Part shown: positions 1 to 9,854 of the stretch, piece after piece
Layout of the letters: every line of letters starts with the position of its first letter
How positions within the stretch are numbered: the stretch's first letter is position 1
DNA from: Deinandra increscens subsp. villosa
Taxonomy: Eukaryota; Streptophyta; Magnoliopsida; Asterales; Asteraceae
Length of the DNA: 64,000 bases
Direction: 5' to 3'
Assembly (NCBI GenBank): GCA_039602395.1
Contig: JBCNJP010000003.1
Span: forward strand, 69,351,917 to 69,415,916
The notes under the pieces: model-generated
What the model saw: only the letters and a program-made list of their open reading frames with translations
The model's database searches: none
Told to the model about the DNA's origin: nothing
Made by a program: the position numbers and the translations under genes

Positions 1-4
1 CACA

Positions 5-14
5 TACTCCCCCG
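5..14 (-). other. Polypurine tract of gypsy element A
   Basis: The minus strand reads GGGGGAGTA directly before TGTG at the window edge. This is the usual purine tract abutting a 3' LTR that starts TGTG. The LTR itself lies outside the window, so the call rests on position after the chromodomain and on similarity to the PPTs of the LARD-like element and element B. Confidence 0.55.
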
Positions 15-57
15 ATTAGAAAAATATTGTCCCGAAATTTAGTCTTGACTTCCAGGG

Positions 58-606
58 TGGGCGGCATTGGCAAAAAGTTGTGGATACTTCTCTCACATTT
101 GGTCTTCCCATTCGCATGTATATTCTGGACCTCGGCGCGAATTTCAACGAACTTTTACGATGGGAATTCGACTTTTCTTCAATCGTTTGATTTCATGATC
201 ACAGATTTCCGCAGGGGTTTCTATGAAATGGAGGCGCTCGTCGATCTGGATTTCGCCCAAGGGAATGAAAACATTTTCGTCAGATAAGCACTTCTTTAGG
301 TTGTAGATGTGGAATACCTCATGAACTTTGCTAAATTCCGGTGGCATTTGAAGTCGATATGCTACTGGTCCAATCTCTCGATGATTTCTAAGGGACCAAT
401 GTAGCGAGGGTTAAGCTTTCCACGTTTTCCGAAATGTATAACACCTTTCCATGGTGCCATTTTTAACATGGCGCGATCTCCTTTGAGAAACTTTAACGAT
501 TTTCATCTGTTGTCGGCATAGCTCTTCTGTCGATCACGGGCGGCTTTCAAATGGTCGTGAATCTGAAAGATTTTCTCAGAAGTCTCGTTCACTAGTTCGG
601 GACCTG
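58..606 (-). pseudogene. Pol C-terminus with chromodomain, element A (broken)
   Basis: C-terminal end of the gypsy polyprotein. The stretch at 144-347 contains VFHIYNLKKCLSDE, the conserved segment before the chromodomain, and ends KKSRIPIVKVR. In functional relatives a Trp follows that begins the histone-binding part; here it is a stop codon, after which NSRRGPEYT continues in frame with a further Trp-to-Cys change. Chromodomains direct chromovirus integrases to particular chromatin. Upstream, 355-606 matches the link between integrase and chromodomain but is frameshifted. A fossil copy. Confidence 0.8.
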
Positions 607-1950
607 TCAGTTGGCTATCACTAACTTCAGTCCAACAAAGCGGCGAACGAAACTTCCTTTTGTACAGGGCTTCAAAAGGGGCGGCTTGAATACTGGTGTG
701 GTAACTATTGTTATATGAAATTCGGCTAAAGGTAGATGTTCATCCCAACTGTTTCTGAAATCAATTACACAGGCACAAAGCATATCTTCAAGTGTCTCGA
801 TTGTTCTTTCACTTTGTCCATCAGTTTGTGGAAGATAAGTTGTACTCATATCGATACGAGTACCTAAAGCTTCCTACAGAGTTTTCCAAAATCGGGCGGT
901 AAAACGGTTGTCACGATCAGACATGATTGAAATAGGTACTCCATGACGAGTTACAATTTCCTTCATATATATCTTGGCAAGTTGTTCGATGGTATAGGAT
1001 TCCTGAATGAGTAAGAAGTGAGCGGATTTAGTCAAATGGTCTACGATTACCCAAATTGCGTCGTTTCTGGCTCGGGTCCTTGGTAATTTGGTAACAAAGT
1101 CCTTGGATATGCCTTCCCATTTCCATTCTGGGATTACGTGTTGAACGAGCAAACCAGAGGTTTTTTGGTATTCAGCTTTGACTTTTACGCAAGTCAAACA
1201 CTTTCCAACGTAGGTAGCAATTTCAGCTTTCATGTTGGGCCACCAATACAATTCCTTCAAATCATGGTACATCTTGTCTGAACCAGGATGTATTGAGTAC
1301 CTAGACTTATGGGCTTCATCTAAAACCAACTTCTTTACTGAGCCGAAATTTGGTATCCATAGTCTATCCATGAAATAAAATGCTTTATCGGTTTTCTTGA
1401 CTAATTGCTTTTCCATACCTCGTAAGCGTTCATCAATGAGGTTTTCAGCTTTCAGGGCTTCAATTTGAGATTCTTGGACGAGAGAGGTAAGATTGGATTG
1501 AATAGTTAATCCAAGAGCACGGACGCGAAGAGGTTTCACTCGGTCTTTCCTACTTAGTCCTTCTGCAACAACATTCGCTTTACCGGGATGGTAACGGATT
1601 TCACCATCATAGTCGTTGAGTAGTTCTATCCAGTGACGTTGTCTCATGTTAAGTTCTTTCTGGTTAAATATATGATGAAGACTCTTGTGGTCACTGTATA
1701 TTGTACACTTTGTTCCGTAAAGATAATGTCTCCAAATTTTACGAGCAAAGACGACGGCTCCTAGTTCAATATCCTGAGTCGAGTAATTCCTTCCGTGGAT
1801 TTTCAATTGGCGTGAGGCGTAGGCAATGACTTTTTCTCGCTGCATAAGCACACATCCTAGAACTTGGTAGGACGCATCGTAGTACACGACGAAGTCATTG
1901 GTTCCTTTGGGAAGGACAGAATGGGCGCGTTACACAACTTTCACTTTAGT
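607..1950 (-). pseudogene. RNase H and integrase region of element A pol (broken)
   Basis: Two open stretches (874-1887 and 607-849) carry, in element order, RNase H (YYDASYQVLGCVLM near the start, then SDHKSLHHIF), a zinc-binding H2C2 segment (HPGSDKMYHDL... KCLTC) and the integrase core. For the DDE triad I see the first Asp in KDFVTKLP, the second in SDRDNRF and the Glu in TDGQSERTIETLE. RNase H degrades RNA in the RNA-DNA hybrid; integrase joins the cDNA to host DNA. A frameshift near 850-875 separates the second Asp from the Glu, so no complete integrase can be made. Confidence 0.88.
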
Positions 1951-3098
1951 AACTGAAAGGCGATTTCAGCTTTAGAATCCAGCGAGACCTAGAAATTGAC
2001 GATTTTTTTAGAAGTCCTTGTCCTTCTGGGTTAGAGCAGTCAACGGTTGAGCTATCTTTGAGAAGTTCTCGATGAATCTTCTATAGTAGCCAGCGAGACC
2101 GAGAAATTGACGAATTTTAGATGGAGTAGTAGGAGCACTCCAATCCTTGATTGCTTCAATTTTGGAAGGGTCAACGTATATTCCTTTGTTGTTAATCACA
2201 TGCCTAAGGAATTTACTTCACGTAGCCAAAGTCGCACTTGGAGAATTTTACGTTCAACTTTTCATTCTTAAGTAGCTCCAAGATAAGTTTTAAGTGTTGT
2301 TCATGTTCTTCTTTACTACGTGAGTAGATCAAGATATCGTCAATGAACACAATCACAAACTTGTCTAAATATGGCTTGCACACGATTCATCAGGTCCATA
2401 AATACGGATGCTGCATTTGTTAAGCCAAATGGCATTACTAGAAACTCATAGTGGCTATATCGGGTTCTGAGTGTAGTCTTGGCGGCGTCTTCTTCACGAA
2501 CTCTCAATTGATGATAACCGGATCGCAAGTCGATTTTTGAGTAATAGCTCGATCCTTGTAATTGATCAAATAGGTCGTCGATCCTTGGGAGTGGATAACG
2601 ATTCTTCACGGTTAACTTGTTCAGCTCGCAATAATCGATACACATGCGAAACGATCCATCTTTCTTTTTAACGAAAAGAACAAGAGCACCCTAGGGGGAG
2701 CAACTGGGTCGGATGAATCCTTTATCCAATAATTCTTGCAATTGATTGGATAATTCTTGCATTTCAGAAGGGGCTAGGCGATAGGGTGAACGAGCTATAG
2801 GGGCAGCTCTGGGAACAAGATCTATTTGAAACTCTAGTTGCCTTGTTGGCGGTAGTCCTGGAAAGTCTTCAGTGAATACTTCGGGAAATTCGCGGGCGAT
2901 AGGAACATCCTTCAGTGATTTCTCTTTTGATTCTTTTGCAGCAACATGGGCTAAGATGGCATGACATCCCTTGCGAAGGTATTTTCGAACTTTCATGCAT
3001 GATATAATGTCTAGTTTAGCTCCACTCTTCTCACCTTGTATGATTAGAGTTTCTCCATTTTCCAACGAAATTTTGACTTTCTTGTGATGACAGACAAT
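1951..3098 (-). pseudogene. Reverse transcriptase region of element A pol (broken)
   Basis: RT of the gypsy type. Recognisable segments are the entry region at 2691-3065 (FPEVFTEDFPGLPP, FQIDLVPRAAPIARSPYRL, LLDKGFIRP), the palm at 2340-2645 (KNRYPLPRIDDLFDQLQGS, KIDLRSGYHQLR, MPFGLTNA) and the connection segment at 2008-2199 (IRQFLGLAGYYRRFI). The catalytic FIDDI box is still readable at about 2313-2345, just across a frameshift from the main palm ORF. A near-repeat of a short segment at 1980-2010 and 2085-2115 (CCAGCGAGACC... GAAATTGACGA) looks like a small local duplication. Not functional. Confidence 0.88.
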
Positions 3099-3431
3099 TT
3101 ACGCATAGTACTTGGATAACCAGTCCATGCCAATGACGATGTCAAAACTTCCCAATTCGACGGGTAACAAGTCAATGCTAAACGAATGATCAGAAAGTCG
3201 TAGAGAACATTTTTGATAGATTTTGTCGGTTTCAATTAAACTACCATCTACAAGTTCTATGGAGTACTTAATGTCTAAGGCACATGGTTCGATTTTAAGT
3301 ATTGGGCAAAAATCGGTAGACACAAAGCTTTTCTCAGCTCTGGTATCAAACAAAACAGAGGCATAATAATAGTTAAGGATGAACGTACCAGTGATGGTAT
3401 TTGGATCATGTCGGGCTTCTCTAGCGTTCAT
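3099..3431 (-). pseudogene. Aspartic protease domain of element A (active site lost)
   Basis: Reads NYYYASVLFDTRAEKSFVS and later IVIGMDWLS, the hallmarks of a plant gypsy protease. The catalytic D-T/S-G triplet is D-T-R here: the Gly is replaced by Arg, which is not expected to be tolerated. The domain lies between the zinc knuckles of gag and the RT, the normal order. It would have cut the Gag-Pol polyprotein in the virus-like particle. Confidence 0.85.
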
Positions 3432-4941
3432 AACAAAAGCTCTTCCACGGGTGGTTCCGACAGCTTGATTTTTCTTTGGGCATTAATTCTTCATGTGTCC
3501 AACAGCTCCACAACCATAGTAGGTGCGGAATGGACAGTCTCTGGTAATGTGACCTTTTTTCTTGCAGGTGTTGCAGTACACGTTACTGCAATCCAAAGTA
3601 TGATGGAGGTTACATTTTGTACACAGTGGCTGGTTCCCTGTGTAGCCAGATTTTCTTGGTTCTTGAACAGAAGCAGATGCAACAAAAGCTTTGACTGGTT
3701 CATGATCTTTTTCGGGTTGTTTCTCGGATCGCTTTTCCGAATTATTTTTACCAAAATGACCTCGTTTTCAATTATGGTCAAACTTCTTTCCAGAGGAAGA
3801 GGAATAAATACAGCTCTCAACAGCAGCTTTGGTGTCAGAATTCTTTCTAGAAAAGGAAACATCTTGGCATGTACTCTGGTAGGTCAGGCTATGTGCCAGG
3901 TAGACGGCGGCTTGCAGAGTGGTAGGGTTGGAAGATAACACATTTCCTTGAATGTTGGGTGCTAAGCCCCAAATGTGGCGCTCAATCTTCTTATACGACG
4001 GAGTCACCATCGAAGAGCAAAGATGAGCAAGTACATTGAATCTTTTGGTGTATCCTGCAAAATCAGATCCATTCATGGTGAGTCCCCAGAACTCAACTTC
4101 CAAATGTTTGAAGTTCTTCTTGTAGGCAGTATTCATCTCTCAGTAGTTGTTCCAGTTCTTCCCAAGGCATATTTGACCTTAGATTGGTCTGGACAGTTAC
4201 TTATACGGAAGACAGATTCAGTCTTTTTCAAACCAACGAATAAGACCAACAACACCTTCGGTACCCTTGAAGTTGATAGGCTTACAATTCATGAAGTCCT
4301 TATAGGTAAATTCACGGGCACCTGAAATATTACATACAACCTTGAAAACAATTCAGATCCATTCATGGTGAGTCCCCAGAACTCAAATTCGAAACGTTGA
4401 AGTTCTTCTCGCGGGCAGTATTAATCTCTCAGTAGTTGTTTCAGTTCTTCCCAAGGCATAGCGTGTGCTTGGTCAGTTCCGACAGTTTCGGCATGCGAAT
4501 TCCACCATGAGAGAGCACCATCAATGAATGTACAAGCGGCAAATTTGACCTTAGATTGGTCGGGACAGTTACTGATACGGAAGACAGATTCAGTCTTTTC
4601 GAACCAACAAATAAGACCAACAGCACCTTTGGTACCCTTGAAGTTGATAGGCTTACAAATCATGAAGTCCTTATAGGTACATTCATGGGCACCCGAAACA
4701 TTACATACAACCTTGAAAACAATTCTGGGGAATTCGGGTTCTCGGTTTTCTAGCATTTATCGAAGGTCTTACCACCAAGAGCACCTTCACCTTGGCCTCC
4801 GGCGGCGCGATTAGCTTCATTAGCAGCGATGGCATCAGCAATACGTTGGGCGATTAGGGCTTTGACTTGTTCAGCATTCAGTGGCGCGGGTGGAGATGAA
4901 TCGGTTTGGTTGACTCACAGGCGTCCTCGGCATCCAGACAT
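3432..4941 (-). pseudogene. gag of element A, internally duplicated (broken)
   Basis: The start is taken at 4941 (MSGCRGRL), followed by the typical Ala/Glu-rich segment with ALIAQRIADAI and then the Retrotrans_gag capsid domain (4421-4756: CKPINFKGTKGAVGL, WWNSHAETVG; second half at 3768-4136: FWGLTMNGSDFAGYTKRF). Zinc knuckles with spacing CX2CX4HX4C lie at about 3490-3640 (CNTCKKKGHITRDC and a damaged third one). The capsid region is tandemly duplicated at 4063-4713, and several stops break the frame. Gag would form the particle shell and bind the element RNA. Confidence 0.85.
4063..4713 (-). repeat. Tandem duplication inside gag of element A, unequal units
   Basis: The block starting TCAGATCCATTCATGGTGAG at 4063 recurs at 4353. 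Unit one (4063-4352) lacks about 70 bp that unit two keeps, beginning right after CCCAAGGCATA. Both continue with TTTGACCTTAGATTGGTC and end after the same TTGAAAACAATTC segment. The gag was therefore duplicated in tandem and one unit later lost an internal piece. Confidence 0.85.
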
Positions 4942-5429
4942 GATATTCTTAATTCACGAATTCAAACAAGAAGTGTAATCTAACAATATAAAGTCTACAT
5001 ATCTATAATGAACAACCACACATGAATAATAACCATAACAACCATAACATCCATAAGAAGCTATAATAACATAATATAACCATAGTTAATTAATATCCGA
5101 AAACATCCATCATGACAACGATTAGCTTCATTAGCAGCGATGGCATCAGCAATACGTTGGGCGATTAGGGCTTTGACTTGTTCAGCATTCAGTGGCGCGG
5201 GTGGAGATGAATCGGTTTGGTTGACTCACAGGCGTCCTCGGCATCCAGACATGATATTCTTAATTCACGAATTCAAACAAGAAGTGTAATCTGACAATAT
5301 AAAGTCTACATATCTATAATGAACAACCACACATGAATAATAACCATAACAACCATAACATCCATAAGAAGCTATAAAAACGTAATATAACCATAGTTAA
5401 TTAATATCCGAAAACATCCATCATGACAA
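4808..5429 (-). repeat. 311-bp tandem duplication covering the gag start and leader
   Basis: 4808-5118 and 5119-5429 are near-identical direct copies (first copy begins CGATTAGCTTCATTAGCAGC; both end CATCCATCATGACAA). Only a few substitutions separate them, for example CTATAATAACATAAT against CTATAAAAACGTAAT. Each copy holds the gag initiation codon (4941 and 5252) and the adjoining AT-rich untranslated leader, so the element has two gag starts. Confidence 0.93.
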
Positions 5430-5562
5430 ATACAACAATCTTCAGCATGAACATACCATAATTTTCTACAAAAGATGGAGGCGCAGCTCCGTTTGCCAAA
5501 ATACATCATAGTTTTCATACATTAATTAAACATGATGCGAATGCATCACTAGGGTGGTACTA

Positions 5563-6028
5563 CTAGTATGGGCCTCTAGGAAATTGTGGTAGTGGTGGCA
5601 TGAGGAACAATCCGGCAACCTGGCCAAGTGTGGCCATAAACGTCTGAAACATCAGCATCGTATCCTCCATGATCTGCATGTGTCCTCGTACATCTCCATA
5701 GTCAGCATCATAGTAGTAATCGTGTTAGATACATCTGTGAAGCTCGCGTGCAGGGAGTCCATAGAAAATCGGGCGGCAATGGCATGATCCTTAATGGAAG
5801 ATAAGTGCGCCTTTAGGGTCTGAACAGTGTGATACGATAGTAATGCGCGAAGCTCAGCGATGAACCGACGGATGGCGTCATCGTGTCCTTCCAAACGTGA
5901 ACAAATCGAATAGAAGTCAGGTAGGTGGACGGGAATCCCTAGAAGAATAGGGGCGGTACGGGCGGCGACTGAGGCGGATGACTCACCGGCCTCATGAACA
6001 AATGGGAAAACAGATGACTCAGGGATGT
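5563..6028 (-). pseudogene. Extra ORF upstream of gag, C-terminal part (element A)
   Basis: Second half of a protein encoded between the 5' end and gag of element A. It contains LEGHDDAIRRFIAELRALL and IKDHAIAARFSMDSLHASF, which look helical, then, after a frameshift near 5700, a C-terminus rich in Met, Phe and Pro that stops at 5563. When the inserted element and one GATGT copy are left out of the reading, its frame is continuous with the other half at 18165-18653. About 316 codons in all. I do not recognise a named domain; a gypsy element with an ORF before gag is uncommon. The function is unknown. Confidence 0.65.
6024..6028. repeat. Target-site duplication GATGT, left copy
   Basis: GATGT directly precedes the LTR start TGTAACACCC and is repeated directly after the other LTR at 18160-18164. 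A 5-bp duplication is the normal product of gypsy-type integration. Confidence 0.92.
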
Positions 6029-7259
6029 TGTAACACCCCCTTCCGCCGCCCCCTGCCAAGTGCGGGGGAGGGTGTTGATCCGGCTGTCCGTATCAGTTCA
6101 CTGGGCACCAACAACAGAATAAAACATAGAACAAACACGGACGTCCAGTCCTCACAGAGAAACCTTAGATCGACTCTGACCGAGGATGCACTAAGCACCT
6201 CATAGCCGACCTAATGGAATCGGTAGTCCCGGATAGACCTGGGACTGAACAAACAAATGATACATATATCAAGGAATTGTAATCATAACATGCACTGAAC
6301 AACAGACGTACATCAGTTAAATTGTACAAGCTCTAACAGATAGCCACAACTAGTACCCCAACGTTCCTGTACAAATACATCATCACCTGCACACACTTAC
6401 CTGCAACATAAGTCAACACAGAGTCAACAACAAACGTTGTTGGTGAGTCCTAACTACCATCATCACACTAACAGTTTTCAAATACTTATTCCTGTTATGA
6501 ATTATCAGATCGCACCCAAGGTCAACACTCAGATACTCTACGGGCACGTTGCGCGTAGCCGTACACCCTCTGCGAGTAGATTTTAAGTTCAACATATAAG
6601 TACATATTCCCCCTAATAAATTAATATTAGAGGATCCGGGTGTATATGGATCGTTCAACTATAACGGCCGCTATAATCCCTTATATGTCTAGTGGTCTCA
6701 AACTTAATGACCAGAAAGTATATTATGACCCACACAGGGCATTCCAACTCACAGTGTTCGACAAGATATTCATAACAAATATAACAGATACATCAGAACA
6801 GAAGTATTATATCAAACAGTTAAATAACATGAGGGAAGTCAGAGGACTCACAGATCTTCGGAATACAAAGTCATATGGATAGGATTGCGTACAATCCACA
6901 GATGTCACAGATGCAATGCCTAGACAAAGCTTAACGTCATGTTAACTTTGGACAATCCACTGACCTAAACAAGTATAGGTACACTTAAATTTAACACAGT
7001 AATAATACTGGTTAGGCTCGGTTGTGCTCTGTGCCTTAAACGATACGATACGTCCGCAGGTTGAGGTCCCAATACAACCGGATGTCCCAATACAGTCGTA
7101 TGGCCTAAACCTGGTTAAGATCGTAAATTATCTGTCAATCTCTAATTAAACAGCTCCTGCCGAACACGGTCGTATGCCTTTAGTGACATTACGGTCGTGT
7201 GGCCTGTTTGACAGATTATCTAAATTAAACGATATCACTCGAGTCTCGATCGGGTTTGG

Positions 7260-8060
7260 TTTTATAATACTTCAAGGGTTATATAAAATCATAACTTATG
7301 TATATATCAATCTATTTATGATTTACATAAAATCATAGCTTTTAGATATAGATTTATCTATTTACGTTTCACATAAAATCATAGTTTTTATGCATGAGTT
7401 TACTCTTTAATATTTCACATAATATCATAGTTTTTATGCATAAGTTTACTCATTCATATTTTACATGAAATCATAGATTTTATATATATATTTATAATAT
7501 TACTTCACATATAAAATGTAGGTTATATCTGTCCGTCTTATAGTTAACATGAAATCATAACTATAAGATCATAATATATTTATAATATTACTTCACATAT
7601 AAAATGTAGGTTATATCTGTCCGTCTTATTGTTAATAATAATTCATAATATTACTTCACATAAAATCATAGGTTTTGTATATATTTGTCCGTCTTATAGT
7701 TAACATGAAATCATAACTTTTATTAACAGAAAATCATACTTTTATTTATATGAACACACATAAAATGTAGGTTATATCTCAAATGAAATCATGACATTAT
7801 ATAGCATAAAATCATGGTTTTTACATAGAATCATGACTTATATATATAAATTCGCAAAGATCGGTTACTATATATATTTACATAATATCCCATCTTTGTT
7901 TGATTTTGATTTATATATAAAAGCATACTTTTATAATATCATGGTTTTGTCATCATAAGTTCACAATTACGTTAATTATGAAATCATAAGTTTATCACAT
8001 AAAATTTGTAATAAACACTTTATATATATATTTCTTGTTATCGTAATTTTATATACAATA
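7260..8060. repeat. AT-rich zone with reiterated AAATCATA/TATATAT words
   Basis: Degenerate repeats such as ACATAAAATCATAG and TTACTTCACATAAAA recur every 30-70 bp over 800 bp, in both LTRs (second copy about 15710-16400). No coding. In transcript orientation it lies far downstream of the TATA box, inside the transcribed part of the LTR. Confidence 0.7.
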
Positions 8061-8267
8061 ATACTTCTATTCGACAGAACGTTCCTCACACGACGTGTAC
8101 ATAATATCATCATAACGATAATGAGATAATGAACACAGTTATACCTTCCGGTCGGTACGCAGACTCGAACCCGGTTAACCGTAGTGTGCTAAACAACTCC
8201 AAATTTAACGAGTAAGTAGTTCATTCCAAGTAGAATTCCGCCGCGAACAATAATCCATGCTTAGTTT

Positions 8268-8480
8268 TCTGGTTTGACCTCGTTTGACCCTTCAGAAACA
8301 TTGACCAGATTCGTCACGGGTTTGATCCGGTTGACTTTCTCTGACTGTCTTGACCCGACACCAAAATTAATGAATAAGTGGTCTATCCCGCACGATTTTT
8401 CATCACGAACAGTACTATAAGCTCGGTTTTTAAATTTGACATTGTTTGACCATCCAAATCTGTTGACCAGCTTGTTTACC
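8268..8480. repeat. TTGAC (W-box-like) array in the LTR
   Basis: About eight TTGAC words, mostly TTTGACC or TTGACCAG, occur in roughly 210 bp, followed by a palindromic run GAGTCGACTCGGTCGACTC at about 8480-8500. The other LTR has the same array at about 16610-16860. TTGAC is the core of WRKY factor sites; whether these are bound is inference. Confidence 0.6.
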
Positions 8481-8724
8481 GAGTCGACTCGGTCGACTCA
8501 GTACCGAGTTAACTCAAACTCATCCTAAAGTGTAACCAAACACCACCAAACATATTTTTATGCTCAAAATAACCAACCACCACCACTACTACAATCTAAC
8601 CGGCGGCCGGAGGCCATGGCCGCCGGAGGCAGAGCTACCATCGCCGCGAAACCACCACCATCATCATTATAACTTCACCACACAACTCAGATCTGTACAT
8701 GCATGAATAGATCTGGGTCTTAGG

Positions 8725-9180
8725 ATGAACAAAATTAGAAAATCAAAAGAATGTGAGGGTTATAACCCTTACCGTCGCTACCGCCGAAAAACTCAAAGAG
8801 GGGCGGCGCTGCCGCCGCACCGAAAGAGAGACAGCAGCTCCGCTGCTACCGCCGCCGAAATAGGGACTACACCCGCCGGGTTCGCCGCTACGAGGAAGGA
8901 AAAAGGGAGGGAGGTAGCCCCCGTGGTCGGACCACCCGCTCACGCCGGCGCCGGCCAGGGTCGGAGATCGGCCGGTCGCCGCTGCTTGATCCCATCAGAG
9001 AGGGAGCCGGGCAGGGAAAGAGAGAGAGAGAGCAGCGAGATGGTCGAAGGGAGGTCGGCGCCGTGGTCCGCCGTTCGCCGCCGTGGTCCGCCGTTCGCCG
9101 CCGGTGGTCGGCCGGATTCTGGTGGCCGGAAAAACGGGGGAGAGCCCTCCCTTGTGGCTGAAACTCTCGATCACACACAC
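8725..9180. other. GC-rich, CCG-repeat block in the LTR, not coding
   Basis: An abrupt GC-rich island with GCCGCC/CCGCCG runs and a GA-repeat (near 9020) inside an AT-rich LTR. A 163-codon plus-strand frame spans it, but the matching sequence in the other LTR (about 17060-17530) is broken by a stop, so it is not kept as a protein. In element orientation it lies just downstream of the TATA box and would form the start of the RNA leader. Confidence 0.6.
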
Positions 9181-9841
9181 TTGTGTGTGTGGGGGTATTT
9201 TGTTCAAATGAATTAAAATGGGTTTAATAACCCTTTTATATGTGGATAAGATTTGAGTGGTTCACAATCAAACGATCAGTCATATACCGTGATAACGGAA
9301 ACGTTAAACCATTGAACATCACGTAAGTTTTCCGTGATAAACTCGACATGACTGAAATATTATAAAAGCCTCTTAAATAGTCTTGGAATACTTAAAATGA
9401 CAGATTAATCCATAACCTGTTAATTATTCGATGAACGGGCGGTGTAGAGCGCGTAGTAGACGCGAATCTCGTTCATCTTTGTTTCACGAACCGAATATAT
9501 AATCATGACTGTAATTCTCTGTGAACGCTCAGAAAAATACTTTTAACTTCACAGGGTCGGTTAAGCCATCTTAAATAATTAAATACGTCCTTTTCGGTTA
9601 ATATCGCGTAACAGTCCCGTTTACCGATTTCATCGTTTCTTGTTCCGCAACACCTTGTATTTCATAACGAATCGTTAGAATACTTATAACGAATTATCCG
9701 AACCTCGAGTATATGGATTGGGCCTTTGTTGGGCCACAAATCCTTTAATGGGCCTAACGGGCCTAACTGGGCTTATCGAGTCCAGTTCCTTTATATAAAT
9801 AAAAAATTCCCACGATATACCAGAATTAACGAGGTGTCACA

Positions 9842-9854
9842 TTCTCCCCTCCTT
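9842..9854 (-). other. Polypurine tract of the LARD-like element
   Basis: The minus strand reads AAGGAGGGGAGAA immediately before the 3' LTR start TGTGACACC. It primes plus-strand DNA synthesis in LTR elements. Confidence 0.88.

Larger units (their letters stand above)
1..6028 (-). mobile_element. Gypsy element A (Tekay-type chromovirus), 3' part
   Basis: Decayed Ty3/gypsy element read on the minus strand. In element order (right to left) it has an extra ORF, a leader, gag, protease, RT, RNase H, integrase and a chromodomain, and ends exactly at the left edge, where the first bases look like the end of its 3' LTR. The order RT-RNase H-integrase defines Ty3/gypsy, and the C-terminal chromodomain with the wording VRWNSRRGPEYTWE is typical of plant Tekay/Del chromoviruses. 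Frames are broken many times, so it is inactive. A 12.1-kb element inserted at 6029 separates it from its 5' remainder at 18160-18754. Confidence 0.9.
6029..9841 (-). repeat. 3' LTR of the LARD-like element
   Basis: 3813 bp, from TGTAACACCCCC (plus strand) to GAGGTGTCACA. It matches 14460-18159 throughout. It is about 110 bp longer mainly because a segment containing ATAAAATGTAGGTTATATCTG near 7500-7640 is duplicated in tandem. Contents: an antisense 80-codon open stretch, an AT-rich zone with repeated AAATCATA (7260-8060), a TTGAC array (8268-8480), a GC-rich block (8725-9180), a minus-strand TATA box (9231-9240) and GGGCC-rich U3 sequence. Confidence 0.95.

Noticed and set aside
6640..6882. 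80-codon plus-strand frame, also at 15075-15317, nearly identical in sequence
   Set aside because: Both copies lie in the two LTRs of the same element and are antisense to it, so the similarity follows from LTR identity, not from selection on a protein. No known domain.
8150..8200. tRNA-like T-arm (minus strand GGGTTCGAGTCTGC)
   Set aside because: Resembles a pol III B box, but no acceptor stem, anticodon arm or correctly spaced A box is present.
8725..9216. 163-codon frame in the GC-rich LTR block
   Set aside because: The corresponding sequence in the other LTR has an early stop; composition, not conservation, keeps it open.
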